Source of the DNA: Nyssa sinensis | Lineage: Eukaryota > Streptophyta > Magnoliopsida > Cornales > Nyssaceae | Assembly (NCBI GenBank): GCA_008638375.1 | Contig: CM018051.1 | Span: forward strand, 5,538,852-5,602,851 | Direction: 5' to 3' | DNA: 64,000 bases | In this document: one piece after another, positions 50,247 to 61,999 of the stretch | Layout: every line of letters starts with the position of its first letter | Position numbering within the stretch: position 1 is the stretch's first letter | Position numbers and translations under genes: made by a program | Notes under the pieces: generated by a model | The model's database searches: none | What the model was told of the DNA's origin: nothing | What the model saw: the letters and a program-made list of their open reading frames with translations, nothing else

Positions 50247-50574
50247 ATCATGCAAGTTAAGAGCCTTTTAAGTTTTCTCAAGGAACTCCATATGGTTGAG
50301 ACTCATTCTTCTTCCTATATATGCCCCTAATCTCCTTCTCTACTTTTTCTTTGTTCATCTCTTTTCCTTCTCCCTTTCCCTAAGGACCCAAACTCTATTG
50401 CTATTATAGTGGTAAGAAGTTCTTCCCTGCATCCAATTGCAGGAATGTCACAAGAAGGGCTTCAAAACTTGGTCCAGCTAATGTGGTCAGACTGCTTTTA
50501 CAATGACCCAAATTATTGAAACCTAAAATTGTAACTGAGTTGAGTTTAAAATTTTTAAAACCTGGTACTATCAT

Positions 50575-50789
50575 CAGTGGCAGAGCTACACCATTAACAT
50601 GGGGGGGGAGGGGGGAATAAAAATTGAAATCTAAGAGGTCTTTTATAAAAAATGAAAATTGTTGAGGGAACAATTTATAATTTCTAGAAAATTCTCTATA
50701 GAAATTGGGAATAACATATCAAATATTTAAAATATTGGGGCCATGGCCATCCCTAGCCCCCCCCCCCCCCCCCTCCATATCCGCCATTG
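50575..50789. mobile_element. hAT-like MITE, CARTGGC family copy 1 (215 bp)
   Basis: An exact 8-bp duplication ACTATCAT (50567-50574 and 50790-50797) surrounds termini CAGTGGCAGAGCTAC and, in complement, CAATGGCGGATATGG. A G-rich block follows the left end, and a run of about 17 C precedes the right end, on opposite strands as part of the inverted structure. Confidence 0.85.
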
Positions 50790-51289
50790 ACTATCATCTG
50801 ACTCAGTGCATGGATGCATTATGATGTTCTAGATGATGAATAGAAATATCTTACGTACAATTTCCCACAGTTAACATATAAAAATTGTAATCTTAAACTA
50901 AAATATCTAATGTGCAATCCCAGATTAAACATTAACTAGCCACTGAATATGTACCCATATAAAATATGTACAATACATAGTTATTCATTTGAATCAATCA
51001 ACCAAGTCAATTGGTGCATTAACTAGTTGACCAGGTGAGACCCAACTGGCACCTTCATTGATTGATGCCAGCATCATTTTTGTGAAGCATTGACTACAAT
51101 TACCAGGATATCCATATAAGTAACCCGGATTGCCAGTTTATGCATGCTCTACAGGAACTAACCGTCAAGGTTTCACACTAAACTTAGGCAACTATACATT
51201 TAGGTTTACAGTTCATACAATCTTGGTGATTCTATTCTATGCCTTTTCAGATACCAGCAGAGCAGGTTGTTCCAAAAGTAAACTATCAT

Positions 51290-52540
51290 TATTTCTGCCA
51301 AGTCCAGTTTTGATGCCATCTTAGAAGAGCCAACTGTGCCTAAGCCATTTAACAAGTTGAAATGAAAATTCTTATCAACCTATTGCTGCTAGAGTTTTGT
51401 ATTTTCTGATGAATTGAAGTACAAATTTTCTCAGCTCCTTCCCTTCTGGTATAGCTGAAGTGACTAATATTTCATTTTAACCTTTTTTTCATGGTTAAAA
51501 AAGAAATATTGATTTTAAGAGCATTTCCCTTAATCTACTTCTCCGTATTTCTTTTTTATTCTACTCCTTTTATTATTCCTCATTTTTTGGATAACATGCA
51601 AAATTATCTGTCTGTAAATTCCAAACTATGCAACTTGGAAAAGAACTCTCCAATTATTTCAATTTCACATAGAAGACAAGTATAAATAAGTGTCTGACAA
51701 CCTGGCTACATCCAGGCGATTAAAACCTATTGGGTTTTAACAAAGAGACTTCGGTCAGCCTGGACTTATTCAAATGGTCCATGATTGCCCAATTGATAGC
51801 ATCATATTATTTGGTGATGTCTTAACCAATATTAACACATAAAAACTGAAAAATAAAAAATAGAGTTTCAGAATCAAAATCAAAATGTAATGGTTGAATA
51901 TTGCACTTGATATGTCATTTATATCTTATATAACTTGAAAAATTGTCAATCAAATATGGTCACCCCAGCTGGTAAAGCCTGGTTTGAACCAATTTTATAT
52001 TGCAATTGGGCCTTGAAAGAGAAGCCAGATTTTTTGACAAAGTATCTCTCAAGCAGTCAAAACTTGCAAATTTTGCATGTTCCACAGCCGCAAGGATTGT
52101 ACCAATTTTACCTAAAACATGGGTCGCTATGGTACATGGAACGGGAATGAAAAGGTAAATCGTTACTTATTATAGTACGTGATATGTTAGGGGTGGGCTT
52201 CTTCGGATGACTTTGTTGGAACGAAATACGTTTATTTGGAACGTGATATGTTTTTTGATTGTATTTGTTGTATGATTTTTTTGGGACTTATGATGTTTTA
52301 GATTGAAACATTAAATCTAGTGTTTCAAATCACTAATGATCCACGTTTTGGATCATGTGATCCAAATCGCAATTCGCTAGAGGGAAGTGAATTGTGGTAA
52401 CTATGGGTTGTACCAATGAAGAAGGAGTGACTTCAAACCAAATCTAGTTTCTGAAGTCATATTAGAAGCAGTCCATTATGCCTACATTTAGAACTGAAAA
52501 TAAAAATGAAAATCCTTACCAACACTACAGATCAATATTG
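51290..52540. repeat. Diverged direct repeat pair
   Basis: Segments near 51300-51400 and 52440-52535 share AAATGAAAAT(T/C)CTTA(T/C)CAAC and a block reading in complement AAATG(G/T)...AGGCA...CTTCTAA.ATG. They appear to be two diverged copies of one unclassified repeat. Confidence 0.4.
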
Positions 52541-53509
52541 GTTGCTTATCTAGTTAGAAATCCAAGTAATCCCTTTCTATTATAACTTAAAACGGATATT
52601 TCTCACTTCAATCGCCCAAACACAACCCCCACAAAAGTCGGACAAAAAAAAAAGGAAAAAGGAAAAGTTCTGTATCCTCTCCCAAATACTGACCCTACCA
52701 TCAGTGGCAACAATAACTCACATACCATCAATTCTAAATGATTTGACTCATTTTCCTCAATGAACTTTTACTATAACTCTATGTAAAACACAGTGGGGCA
52801 ATCCAATTTCTGTAGGACCTCAAAAGTGCCCTAACTCAATAAATCCTACTCACGAACTTGTGCTAATAGTGCACACACAAATACCTAAAATTGTAACTTT
52901 TCCCAAGTACTATAATCGTGAATAATTAATCAATGAAACCCAAGAAATTTTTTTTCGCAATTGAGACAATCACAGTAGCTAAGATTCTTGAACTCGGAAT
53001 ATATATACATGAATAAATGCGCATAATGTATATCTAAACACGTATTTACAGACATTGATGCATATATATATATATATGACTCTGTGTGTGTGTGTATAGA
53101 TATACAGTAACAAAAACTTTCTGCACATTCGTAAAATTTCATAATGCAGATGTTTCATCGTAAATTTGAGACATTAAAAATAAAGGCATTTATGAAAAAT
53201 ACTGAAGTCATGAATGAATATAAGTGGTAGCGACTAGAAGCGTACCTTACCCTTGTGTTTCAAGCACTCCCCCCGCCCGCCGAAAACAAAGAGGGAGACA
53301 GAGAGTTACAGAGAGAGAAGCCTCACCATTTCTTCCCACATGTAAATTAAGATTCAGCCATATCGAAAAAAGTCAAGTGGAATGGTCTTCCCCGGTTCAT
53401 ATTGAGTCTCCCACGTCAACACTCAAATCAAGCGATAGTCTGGCGGTGAGATTCAAGCATGTTTTTACCTGTAATAGACGTTTCAGAATCCAAATTAGAC
53501 TCTCTGTTT

Positions 53510-53705
53510 TTGTTTTTGAGAAATTTTTTTTTCAAACTCTTATTTTAAAAACAATTATTTTTTATCTATATAAATACATTTAAAACCTTTAATTGCTCTT
53601 CTAAACACTACATAATTTAAATCTGTTTTAAATATATTCATCAAAATACTCATAACTAAATTCAAATTATACTTTTTCACTACTTATTCAAACAAACACT
53701 TAATC
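53510..53705. repeat. Second copy of the 32335 MITE-like repeat
   Basis: The words TTTTTTTTCAAACTCTTATTTT, TTTTTTATCTA, TTTTAAATATATTCAT and ATTCAAACAAACACTTA occur in the same order as in 32470-32712. Only the right portion is present. Confidence 0.5.
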
Positions 53706-54131
53706 AAAAGACAAAAAAATTCAAGAAATTATTCTATAAACTATCACAAAATCTATTTTAACAATACAATCAATCTCATGTAAACGGATATAACATGTGA
53801 CGAGTTTATATAATAATTTTTCAAAAGATCCCATAAAAGACTCCTCCTTTAATACCATGTCTATATTTAAGTATTTTACATAATCAATGTAAGTCCAACA
53901 TGAGTATACAAATTTGAGCAGAGTCATCTCCATGACGAGAGATACTCCCACCTCAAATTCAAAGAATTAAATTGACAAATTTGTCCTTTATTTTAAAAAC
54001 AGGTTTTTCAATTAAAAAGAAAAGTTCTCTTTTCTTTTTTCTTTTTTTTCATTTTTCTTGACATAAATGTGTAACCCCACCCCTTAATTCGTATGTCAAA
54101 TATTGATATGTATCACCATAAATTTTTTGGA

Positions 54132-54550
54132 TAAATTAAACTAATTTCTTTTGAAGTTTCTGATAATTATACTAGTTTTTTTCTAAAATTTATGAAATTA
54201 TACTGACCTTCTTTATTTTTTTTGACAAATTACAATTAACTCACTCCAGTCAATTTTTTTCTTCCAAATGACGAAATTTCCTTTTTCAATTTTTTCAATA
54301 CATTTTTTCAACTTTGACAAACTTTTTTAAATAATTTTTTATTTTATATAAAAATAAATTTGAGGTTTTAAACAACATTTATTTAAAATTTTAAAAAAAT
54401 AAAAAAATAGGTCAAAATTGAAAATATGTATTAAAAAAACTTGGAAGGGCTATTTCCTCATTTAAAAAAAAAAAATTGGCTGAAGAAAAGTAATTATAAT
54501 TTATCAAAAAAATAATAAAAGTTAATATAATTTCAGAAACTTTATCACTA
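54132..54550. mobile_element. Fold-back element, TAAATTACAC family, copy 4
   Basis: It starts TAAATTAAACTAATTTC, followed by GAAGTTTCTGATAATTATAC. The right arm carries TAATTATAATTTATC and AAGTTAATATAATTTCAG. The outermost right end is less clear than in other copies. Confidence 0.55.
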
Positions 54551-54775
54551 GACTTTTTTCTACAACTTTAAGCGTTGCGTGCAATCACTGTCAATCAAAT
54601 TTTGAACTATTTATTTTCAATAATCTAACCAATACAGCAAAACAGTAGTGTCATTTGGACCTAATTCAGTGAGCCATAAATCAACATAATGAAAGTTTTT
54701 ACACAGATTTAAAAAAAAAAAAAATTAGAAATTAAAAGAAATAATAAAAATACAACACTAAGTTTTTTGGTAACT

Positions 54776-57700
54776 CTAGTAAATTTGCTCAAGACTGACT
54801 TGCAAAGCCAAATACACAGCACGCCATCCTGCCTGTGTTGGGTGCACTGTGTCCCAGAAGAATGAAGATTGAGGGTTTTCACACACTGTATACATCTTCA
54901 CTCCTTTCTCATCTTCACTCCCACAGTAGTACCCATTGCTTATACCCATACAACATGGTTTCAATGGAGTCTCAAACTTCAAACTTCCTGCACCAAAACA
55001 AGTTGATCTCTATTTGTTCAAACATGGGTAACAAATTATATATAATAATTATTAGACCATTTTATAGGCTTGAGAAGGGATTTTTCAAGATAAAAAAAAT
55101 AATAGAACTATTGCAAATATTACCTGAAACACGGATCGTTATGACACGTGAAACGAAAATGAGATTGTAATACATTACACACTCTAAATATGGTACAATA
55201 AAGGGATGGCCTATGTTGATGATATAGGTGTAATATAATGGGTAAGCAGTGTTGTTAAAGACGACCGAACGTTCGCATAGGTGATAAGATGGAGTGAGAA
55301 TGAGGTGTGGTACCTCAACACACTCCATACTACAGGTGAAACAGTTTTAAGGAGGCATCTCCTAATTAGTTGCTTCAACTAAGGGGTAAGGCGTTAAGGT
55401 GAAAGTCTCATTAACTGAAATTTTCTTTTCACTTAAATATGCCTATATATATTGTCTTGTTATTTTAGGATTAAATGTATTTTTTGTCTATATAATATTT
55501 AACAAATATAAAAGTAGCATAAAGGAGAAAGAAAACATTTAGAATAGTCTTTGTTACTTAAAATTTAATTACATCATATGTTATCCTTTAGATTAATATT
55601 ATATGAGAATTATTACACAAGACATTGTTCAACTTAAAAAAATAAATTTTTAATGTATAATATATTTTTAATTATATTTTTACTTTAATGCTTTATTTCA
55701 TTCAAGCTAATGTTTTTTTATTGACTGCTTTTCAGGCAATGTTTAAGACATCTTTCACCTTTTATTACATTGTGAGCTTTTTCTTTTTACCCAAAAGTGA
55801 ATGTAGAGAATTAATATCATTCATTGAAGTCTACAAGTTTTCATATTGTTATGAAAATTTATTACATTAAAATTGTAAAAGTATTGAACTAAGCACACTT
55901 ATTATATTCATCTTTTTCTATTAATTTTTTGAAAGTTAAGAAAAGAAATAGGAAGAAATTTGTTGGATTACTAAATTTAGCATTCCAAAACATAAGTATT
56001 TTCTATTTTAGAACGCACGAACTAAAAACAAATTAAATCATTACAAACCTTCAACATATAAGAATATATATTAAAAAACTCATATATCACATATCAAAGA
56101 ACTCCAACCAGTGTTATTAAACCCAGCTCTGACCGGGACTCGATGAGCTGGAGGTTAAATCGTGCCAGTTCTTTAATTGGACCATTTAAGGAAGAGAACT
56201 GGTAAAATTTGATTAACTCGAGTGATTTTAGGGTTGACCCAATGAACCAAACGAGTTTATGTAAACCGATTGATTTGAAATAATTACAAAAAAAAAAAAA
56301 AAAAAACATAATAACCAAATTTTTTAGTGATTTATCCTCATAAATAATATTAAAATACCATTAAAATATATTTAATATATTCATGAGACGTTTTTACTTT
56401 TTATTATCATAATTATGTAATATTTATTTAACTTAAATTTAACAATAAATTTAATACTTTACCATAATTTAGTAATTAAAATAAGATATCACAATATAAG
56501 AATTCATATAATATTATAATTTTTTGTTCAATATTAATTTATATGGTATGATAATACAATAATATGTTATTTAACATGTTACATTCATATTTTATAATTT
56601 ATCTATTGTGATTTATTCTAAGATTTACTTTAAAATATATGTTTAATATTTTAAAATATTTTTTTTAATATTTTAATAATATGACCAATCCGACCAATTG
56701 ATCCACTGGTTGAACCGGTAATCCATTGACGCAATCCTTTTATTGAGTCGATGTTTGTAAATAAAAAGGACAAACTAATTCAACATCTTTCTTAAAAAGT
56801 ATTAGAACTTAAACCCATAACCTTTTGGGTGGCCAACTTAGAATAGCTCCAGTTGGTTAATTATTAGCAATTTCCGTTAAGTATGAATTATTGCTTTAAA
56901 ATTAAACTTGAAAAATACAGAAAAAAAAACTAATTAAAATATTATCATAAGTATGTAGAAATATTGTTTTTTTTTTCTAACAGATAAAAAGAAGTAAAGT
57001 TAAATGACCTGGTTGTTCTTTGTTCTGGAGTACTGAAATGAATGAACTGTAAAGGTCAAGAATGATGAAAGCAGAATCCTTGGTTGCATTACTGTTCAAT
57101 TTTGCCACAGCTTGCTGCAACAAGAGGTTGTGCAAACTCACTGCTGTGTTCTCAGTTCCATTACACTGTTGGAATGAAGATTTGACAGTGCTTCGAGGGA
57201 GACATCCCAGGGGTTCTAGAGCTGTAACGGCTACTTTTCTCACTCCCAGGCCATGAATGCGTTTCAGGTTCAAGGCCAGTTGATTAACCACAAGGGTCAT
57301 GAAGGATGGCAAACCCTGCATGAAAGTGCATGTACACATGATTATGACATGGCTAATCTGTTGTCACAAAGCTATTCACCAAGATTCCAAAACTCAGTTA
57401 AGAAAAGAAAAATAATAATGTCTTTTGTCTCACTATTTTATCATACCTCCATCTCATCCCTTTTATAAGGGATGGGATTCAATATTATAGAATCCACAAA
57501 TAAGTCACATCTCTTGTGATAGAGGTTAAATGAAATTGGTAGAACATAAAACATTACTCAAAAAAATCAAATGAATTATCGGGAACAAATTACTAAAATT
57601 TACTCATTAAACTAAAGAACATGTCTATTATGGATAGGCATGTAACACGAGTTGAGTTCGATTCGTAATCGGCTCAGTTAGAAACTCATTCGAAATCGGC

Positions 57701-58245
57701 TAGTAAAATAAAAAAGTCAAATTTGAATATATTTTAAAAGTCATTAATTTATTGAATTCGGCTTGCAAAATCAAAAGTAGTTTAATAATATATAAAAAAA
57801 ATCAAGTTACTCAAACTAGGCTCGCGATCAGTTCAATTAGAATTTCGTTCAAAATCAACACAAAAAATTAACAAACTGTGATTGAACAGAATTTAAAACT
57901 CATTTATTTTAATGAGCTGAGCTTAAATAATTCATTATTTGGCTTGACTCATTTATAGCCTCAATAATAATTTGAAAATTTAAGAAAGAATAATTAGGCA
58001 TATGCTAAGACAGAACGAAGAGCTTTTGGAATGAATAATAATTTTGAGTTTCGCCAAGAAGATCAACCATGAAATTAAGATATCTTAGCTAGTTGATGAA
58101 AAAAAGACTCCATGAATAACAAGAAGATATTGAGTTATACATATACGTAGTATTATACCATGATATAGAAGCAAGCATACAAGACAGAATCTAAAAAGAC
58201 TCCAAGAATAACAAGAATATATTGAGTAATACATATAGTATTATA

Positions 58246-58284
<39 letters not shown>

Positions 58285-60873
58285 GAAAGCATACAAGACA
58301 GAATCTAAAAAGGTTTATAGGATGATATGTTTTAAAAACAAAAGGCAATGCATTTTTTAATTTCAGTAAGTTTAATTACAACCAAATTTAACATTAAGCT
58401 TCCATCTTTTGCAATGGTTATGGATGTTTTAGCTCAGATACAAAACTGAGATATGAACTAAATGCTATCTATGCCACTGGTGGAAGAGATTTGAATTAGA
58501 ATTAGAAGAAGATGAACAGGAAAGAGCTCAAGGAATTGAAGATAATATTGAAAGGAGTATGTCAATATTAATAATATATGTTCGATCAAGATAAAAGATT
58601 GATATAATGAATTTTAAATAGTTAGGATAAGAATTTATTGAGTTGAGCATAAAATGATAAATATAAGAGTGTTGAGAGCCTTAAAAGATGGTGCACACAA
58701 GTCTCTAATAATTAATAGATAGTAAGTGAAAAATCTCTCTTAATTAAATTTTTTTGAGGAACTAACTCAATTTCATGATGAAAAATTAATTTTTTTTATT
58801 ACTTTTAACTATTATAATAGAATTAAATACACATATTTGTGTATATATTATATAAAAATTATTAATACAGTTAATTTTTTTAGTAATAAAAAAATAATTC
58901 TTATAATTTAAATTGGGCATAACATATATTTTTTTAAAAGAAAATTATCAACGTGAATAATTTATATGCATGTCCTATCCCATGCTTAGGCACATGCCCA
59001 TTCAAGAGCGGATGCATGAGTAGACTAGGGTGCTATAACCCGACCAAACTTCAAATTAAAAATTTAGGTCCGTTTCAAATTAGGCCATCTCTATTTTAAC
59101 CTAGTTAGCCTATTTCATTGTTTTCAATCTAATTCTAATTCTAACTCAATTCTTTACCACTTAAATTTAAACCTAACCCATCAATTTTAATTCTGACTCA
59201 ACCCTTTATTGCTTAAATTCGCATTTAAATGTAGCTCACCTCACGTTTTGACCAAATTCTAATTTTAACTTAACACAACTTAGTAACCATAATATCTTAA
59301 TCCTTGAAAATTTACATATAAACTTTCTTCAATTTAAAGAAGCAAAAAAAATTTCCTATCATCTTCCTCTTTGAGAAAAATATTTTTTTCCCTAATTAAA
59401 ATCTTTATCTTATCATCTTCTTCTTTGATAAAACAAAAATTAAATATAAAATTTTTCTAATTTAATTTGAGAAAAAAATAAAATTATTCTAGCTCAATGA
59501 TTTTTTTTTCCTTGCTCCGTCCATTGGAGAATAGGACGCCTTGATTTGCAAGGATAAGTTAAGTGCACCTAACCAATTTAGGATTTCATATTTTAAAACT
59601 CCCAAACAAACACATAAAGCATGCCTTACAACATAATGAAGGACAAGGACGTTATAAAATGTCCATTTGTTGTCAGCACGATTCGGACAGCTCCGTCTTT
59701 TTCCTGTGGATTCCAGACAATGTGTTCCGTGGCGACGCATGATGCAGTGTGGCGGGACCGTAGCTTCTACGTTTAAACAGAACTCGACATGCCCTGTGGG
59801 GTAGGGAAAGCTTAGTGGCGGGACGTTAGCTTCTACGTTTGAACAGAACTCGACGTGCCCTGAGGGGTATTGGTTCACAAGTGATAATATTTTTTTTTTT
59901 TTAAATTAGAACTAAAATTTATATACTCCTATATATATATATATTTTTTTTTTCCAAAGCCCCGAATCTTACGTACATCCCCACCCTTATTTATACATAT
60001 ATATATATATACAGCTAATATACAAAGCTTTGCCTTCAAACATGCTTATGAGTTATGTATATACCCTTTTGTATCTATTAACCCATTTATATAATAAAAT
60101 TTGATAATATCAAATGATAATATTAAACAAATATTACAAATCTAAAGTAATGACTATTAGACATGTCATAAATACGATTTATTTTACTTTGATCACATAA
60201 GATAAATAGTTAGAATTAAATAACGTTAATATACTTTTTTAAGTAAATTAGATTTTATTATTTTACGTGTAAATAACATATAAATAAAATAAAAGATAAC
60301 TTTAAATATAAGAGTTTTTATTGTCCTAACTGTTCAATCATATATATAATTGAGATTACTGCCATGTAAATTTGTAATTAGTTAATTCTTACCAGATCAG
60401 TGCCACCTTTGGCCTGGTAAGCGGCGTAATCATTGCCGGCGAGAGTGACGAGAGCCACAGAGGATTGCAAGTCCCATTTGGTGAAGACTGATTCATTGAT
60501 AAGCTTCTCGAAAAAATCGATCTGGGTCGTCATGTTTGGATCCATAACTAACGTATTAAACACTCCGGTCCCTCCATATGCAAAATTCATCCCATTTCTT
60601 AACCTTTTCCCCCCATATTTTCTCCATCTGTACGTCACCGGCGACTTCACTCCCACAAACCTTGCTGTATATACACACACACACACATATATATCAGTGA
60701 TACCCAGAAAAAAAGAAGAAGAAAAGTTCTTCACAAAGTTTATTTTCAAATTATATCATTGGGAATTCTTGGGATTTATATATATATATATATAGAGTGA
60801 GAATTGTTTAAGATGCATCAAGATGTAAGAATTTCACCGCAGGTTTCTCAAAAGAGAGAAATTTCTACGAAGG

Positions 60874-60910
<37 letters not shown>

Positions 60911-61077
60911 TAATGGTATGTAGCAGGTGGAGAACAAAAGTAAAGATATTAAAATGAATAATAGGGGGCTTTATTGAATCGTAGTGGTGGACAAAAGAGA
61001 TTCAGACAATGAAAGACTGCGACAGACCACCGGAGCACTCAAATTTTTTTAGCTAAATGATAAAAGGACGTGTGTAT

Positions 61078-61140
<63 letters not shown>

Positions 61141-61812
61141 AGTTCACGTGAGAAAGTTACGAATATAAGAAAAAGATGGGACGCTGATCTGACATAAGGA
61201 GAGATGAAAAAAGAGAAAAGAAAGAAAGGAAGGACTCAATGATGCATAATTTACAGGCACAAAGATGAATTATCATTATGAGAGAGCCCCACCAGCAAAC
61301 AGACGCAGCCATGCAAGATTAAAGCAAACATATTTGATTGGTAAAACCCAGAAAAGAATAGAAAAGAAAAGATAAAGCGCATCTGTATATATCATGATAA
61401 TGGAGAAAGAAAAGAAACAGAAGGCGTGTAGTTACCTAGGTAATCGGTGAGAACACGGCCGTCGGAGAACCGGCCGGCCGGTTTTCCGGGAAAGGTGATA
61501 CCATAGGGGGTCTTCCAAGAGTTGGCTTCAGTTTTCCTATTGTTCCCTGTATCAGCATACGAATCGCCGAATACGAAAAGCTTTGTTGGACGAAAGGTGC
61601 CGTACAGATGGTGGCGGTGGTGATGAGATGAACCTTGCACTCCTTGAAATCCTGTAGATATAATACATATGGAGAGAGAGTCTTAGCAGGAAAATTAAAT
61701 GATTTTTTAGGGTATATAAAGAAGGAATGAGCTAGCTGTACTTCATACCTGCAAGAAGAGAGAAGAGGAAGAAACAGAAAGAGAAGGAAAAGAAGAGGCT
61801 CTGTCTCTCCAT
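54776..61812 (-). CDS. GDSL esterase/lipase (At5g03610-like), five exons, 356 aa
   Basis: Exons 61812-61749, 61651-61436, 60664-60393, 57315-57009 and 54987-54776 join in phases 1, 1, 0 and 1 and give 356 codons plus TAG, the usual length of this subfamily. Residues 1 to about 25 form a hydrophobic signal peptide (MERQSLFF then FSLLAG), so the enzyme is probably secreted. All SGNH blocks are visible: FVFGDSYADTGNN with catalytic Ser52, NFAYGGTGVF with the oxyanion glycine near 124, LAGNDYAAY with Asn171, and DTVHPTQAGW with Asp332 and His335. Other landmarks are VTALEPLGCLPRS and QCNGTEN. Such enzymes hydrolyse acyl esters; the substrate is unknown. Intron 3 (57316-60392) and intron 4 (54988-57008) are large and hold repeats. 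No lesion is seen, and the gene looks intact. Confidence 0.93.
56108..56765. mobile_element. Diverged relative of the CCGGTTCAACC hAT-like MITE
   Basis: The left edge AGTGTTATTAAACCCAGCTC and the right cluster CCGACCAATTGATCC and GGTTGAACCGGTAATCC resemble the element at 42195-42975, but no target duplication could be matched. It lies in intron 4 of the GDSL gene. Confidence 0.5.
57637..57952. mobile_element. Small MITE-like element
   Basis: The left GGCATGTAACACGAGTTGAG and the complement of the right end, GGCTATAAATGAGTCAAGCC, form imperfect inverted termini. The interior repeats CGAAATCGGCTAGT-like words. It lies in intron 3 of the GDSL gene. No target duplication is evident. Confidence 0.4.
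58101..58312. repeat. 92-bp tandem duplication with (AT)n expansion
   Basis: Copies start at 58101 and 58193 with AAAAAGACTCC and both end in AAGCATACAAGACAGAATC. The second copy has an AT microsatellite (about 58249-58281) where the first has a single GATATAGA. It is intronic to the GDSL gene. Confidence 0.88.
59749..59872. repeat. 66-bp GC-rich tandem duplication
   Basis: Two copies (59749 and 59815) run GTGGCGGGA...GTTAGCTTCTACGTTT, AACAGAACTCGAC and TGCCCTG(T/A)GGGG. The block and its flank (59640-59880) are far richer in GC than the rest of the intron. On the minus strand it is open for 129 codons. Confidence 0.88.
61081..61140. repeat. (CA)20(TA)10 compound microsatellite
   Basis: Sixty uninterrupted bases of dinucleotide repeat lie in intron 2 of the GDSL gene. 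Confidence 0.97.
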
Positions 61813-61872
61813 GATGATGAGATGCAGATATGGAGAGAGAATAGAGAACGACTGAGAATCTCACGACGGGTG

Positions 61873-61880
61873 CTTATATA
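61873..61880 (-). promoter_or_regulatory. Putative TATA box of the GDSL gene
   Basis: TATATAAG on the minus strand lies about 61-68 bp upstream of the ATG at 61812. A short leader with CTCTATTCTCTCTCC follows. Confidence 0.55.
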
Positions 61881-61999
61881 TGGGTGGGGGGACTCTGAGA
61901 AAGCTTTGAAGCTTCACCCGTTATTCGTAAATGGAAAAAAAAATCCCGTGGGAAGCTCTTAGAGAGTGCCAACACCCTTCGGATTTAAGTATTTTCAGC

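Noticed and set aside
51114..51345. Additional minus-strand exons for the unrecognised gene (SMHKLAIRVTYMDIL, GRNNDSLLLEQPALL)
   Set aside because: Splice phases do not connect to the 48304 exon and part of the segment is a repeat shared with 52440-52535.
53224..53583. 119-codon plus-strand open frame
   Set aside because: Sequence is low-complexity and unlike any family; its last third is the MITE-like repeat at 53510, and the other strand looks like a CT-rich leader.
60433..60795. 120-codon plus-strand frame
   Set aside because: Antisense shadow of GDSL exon 3.
61436..61864. 142-codon minus-strand frame over GDSL exons 1-2
   Set aside because: It reads through intron 1 in the wrong frame; the spliced frame gives the signal peptide and GDS motif.
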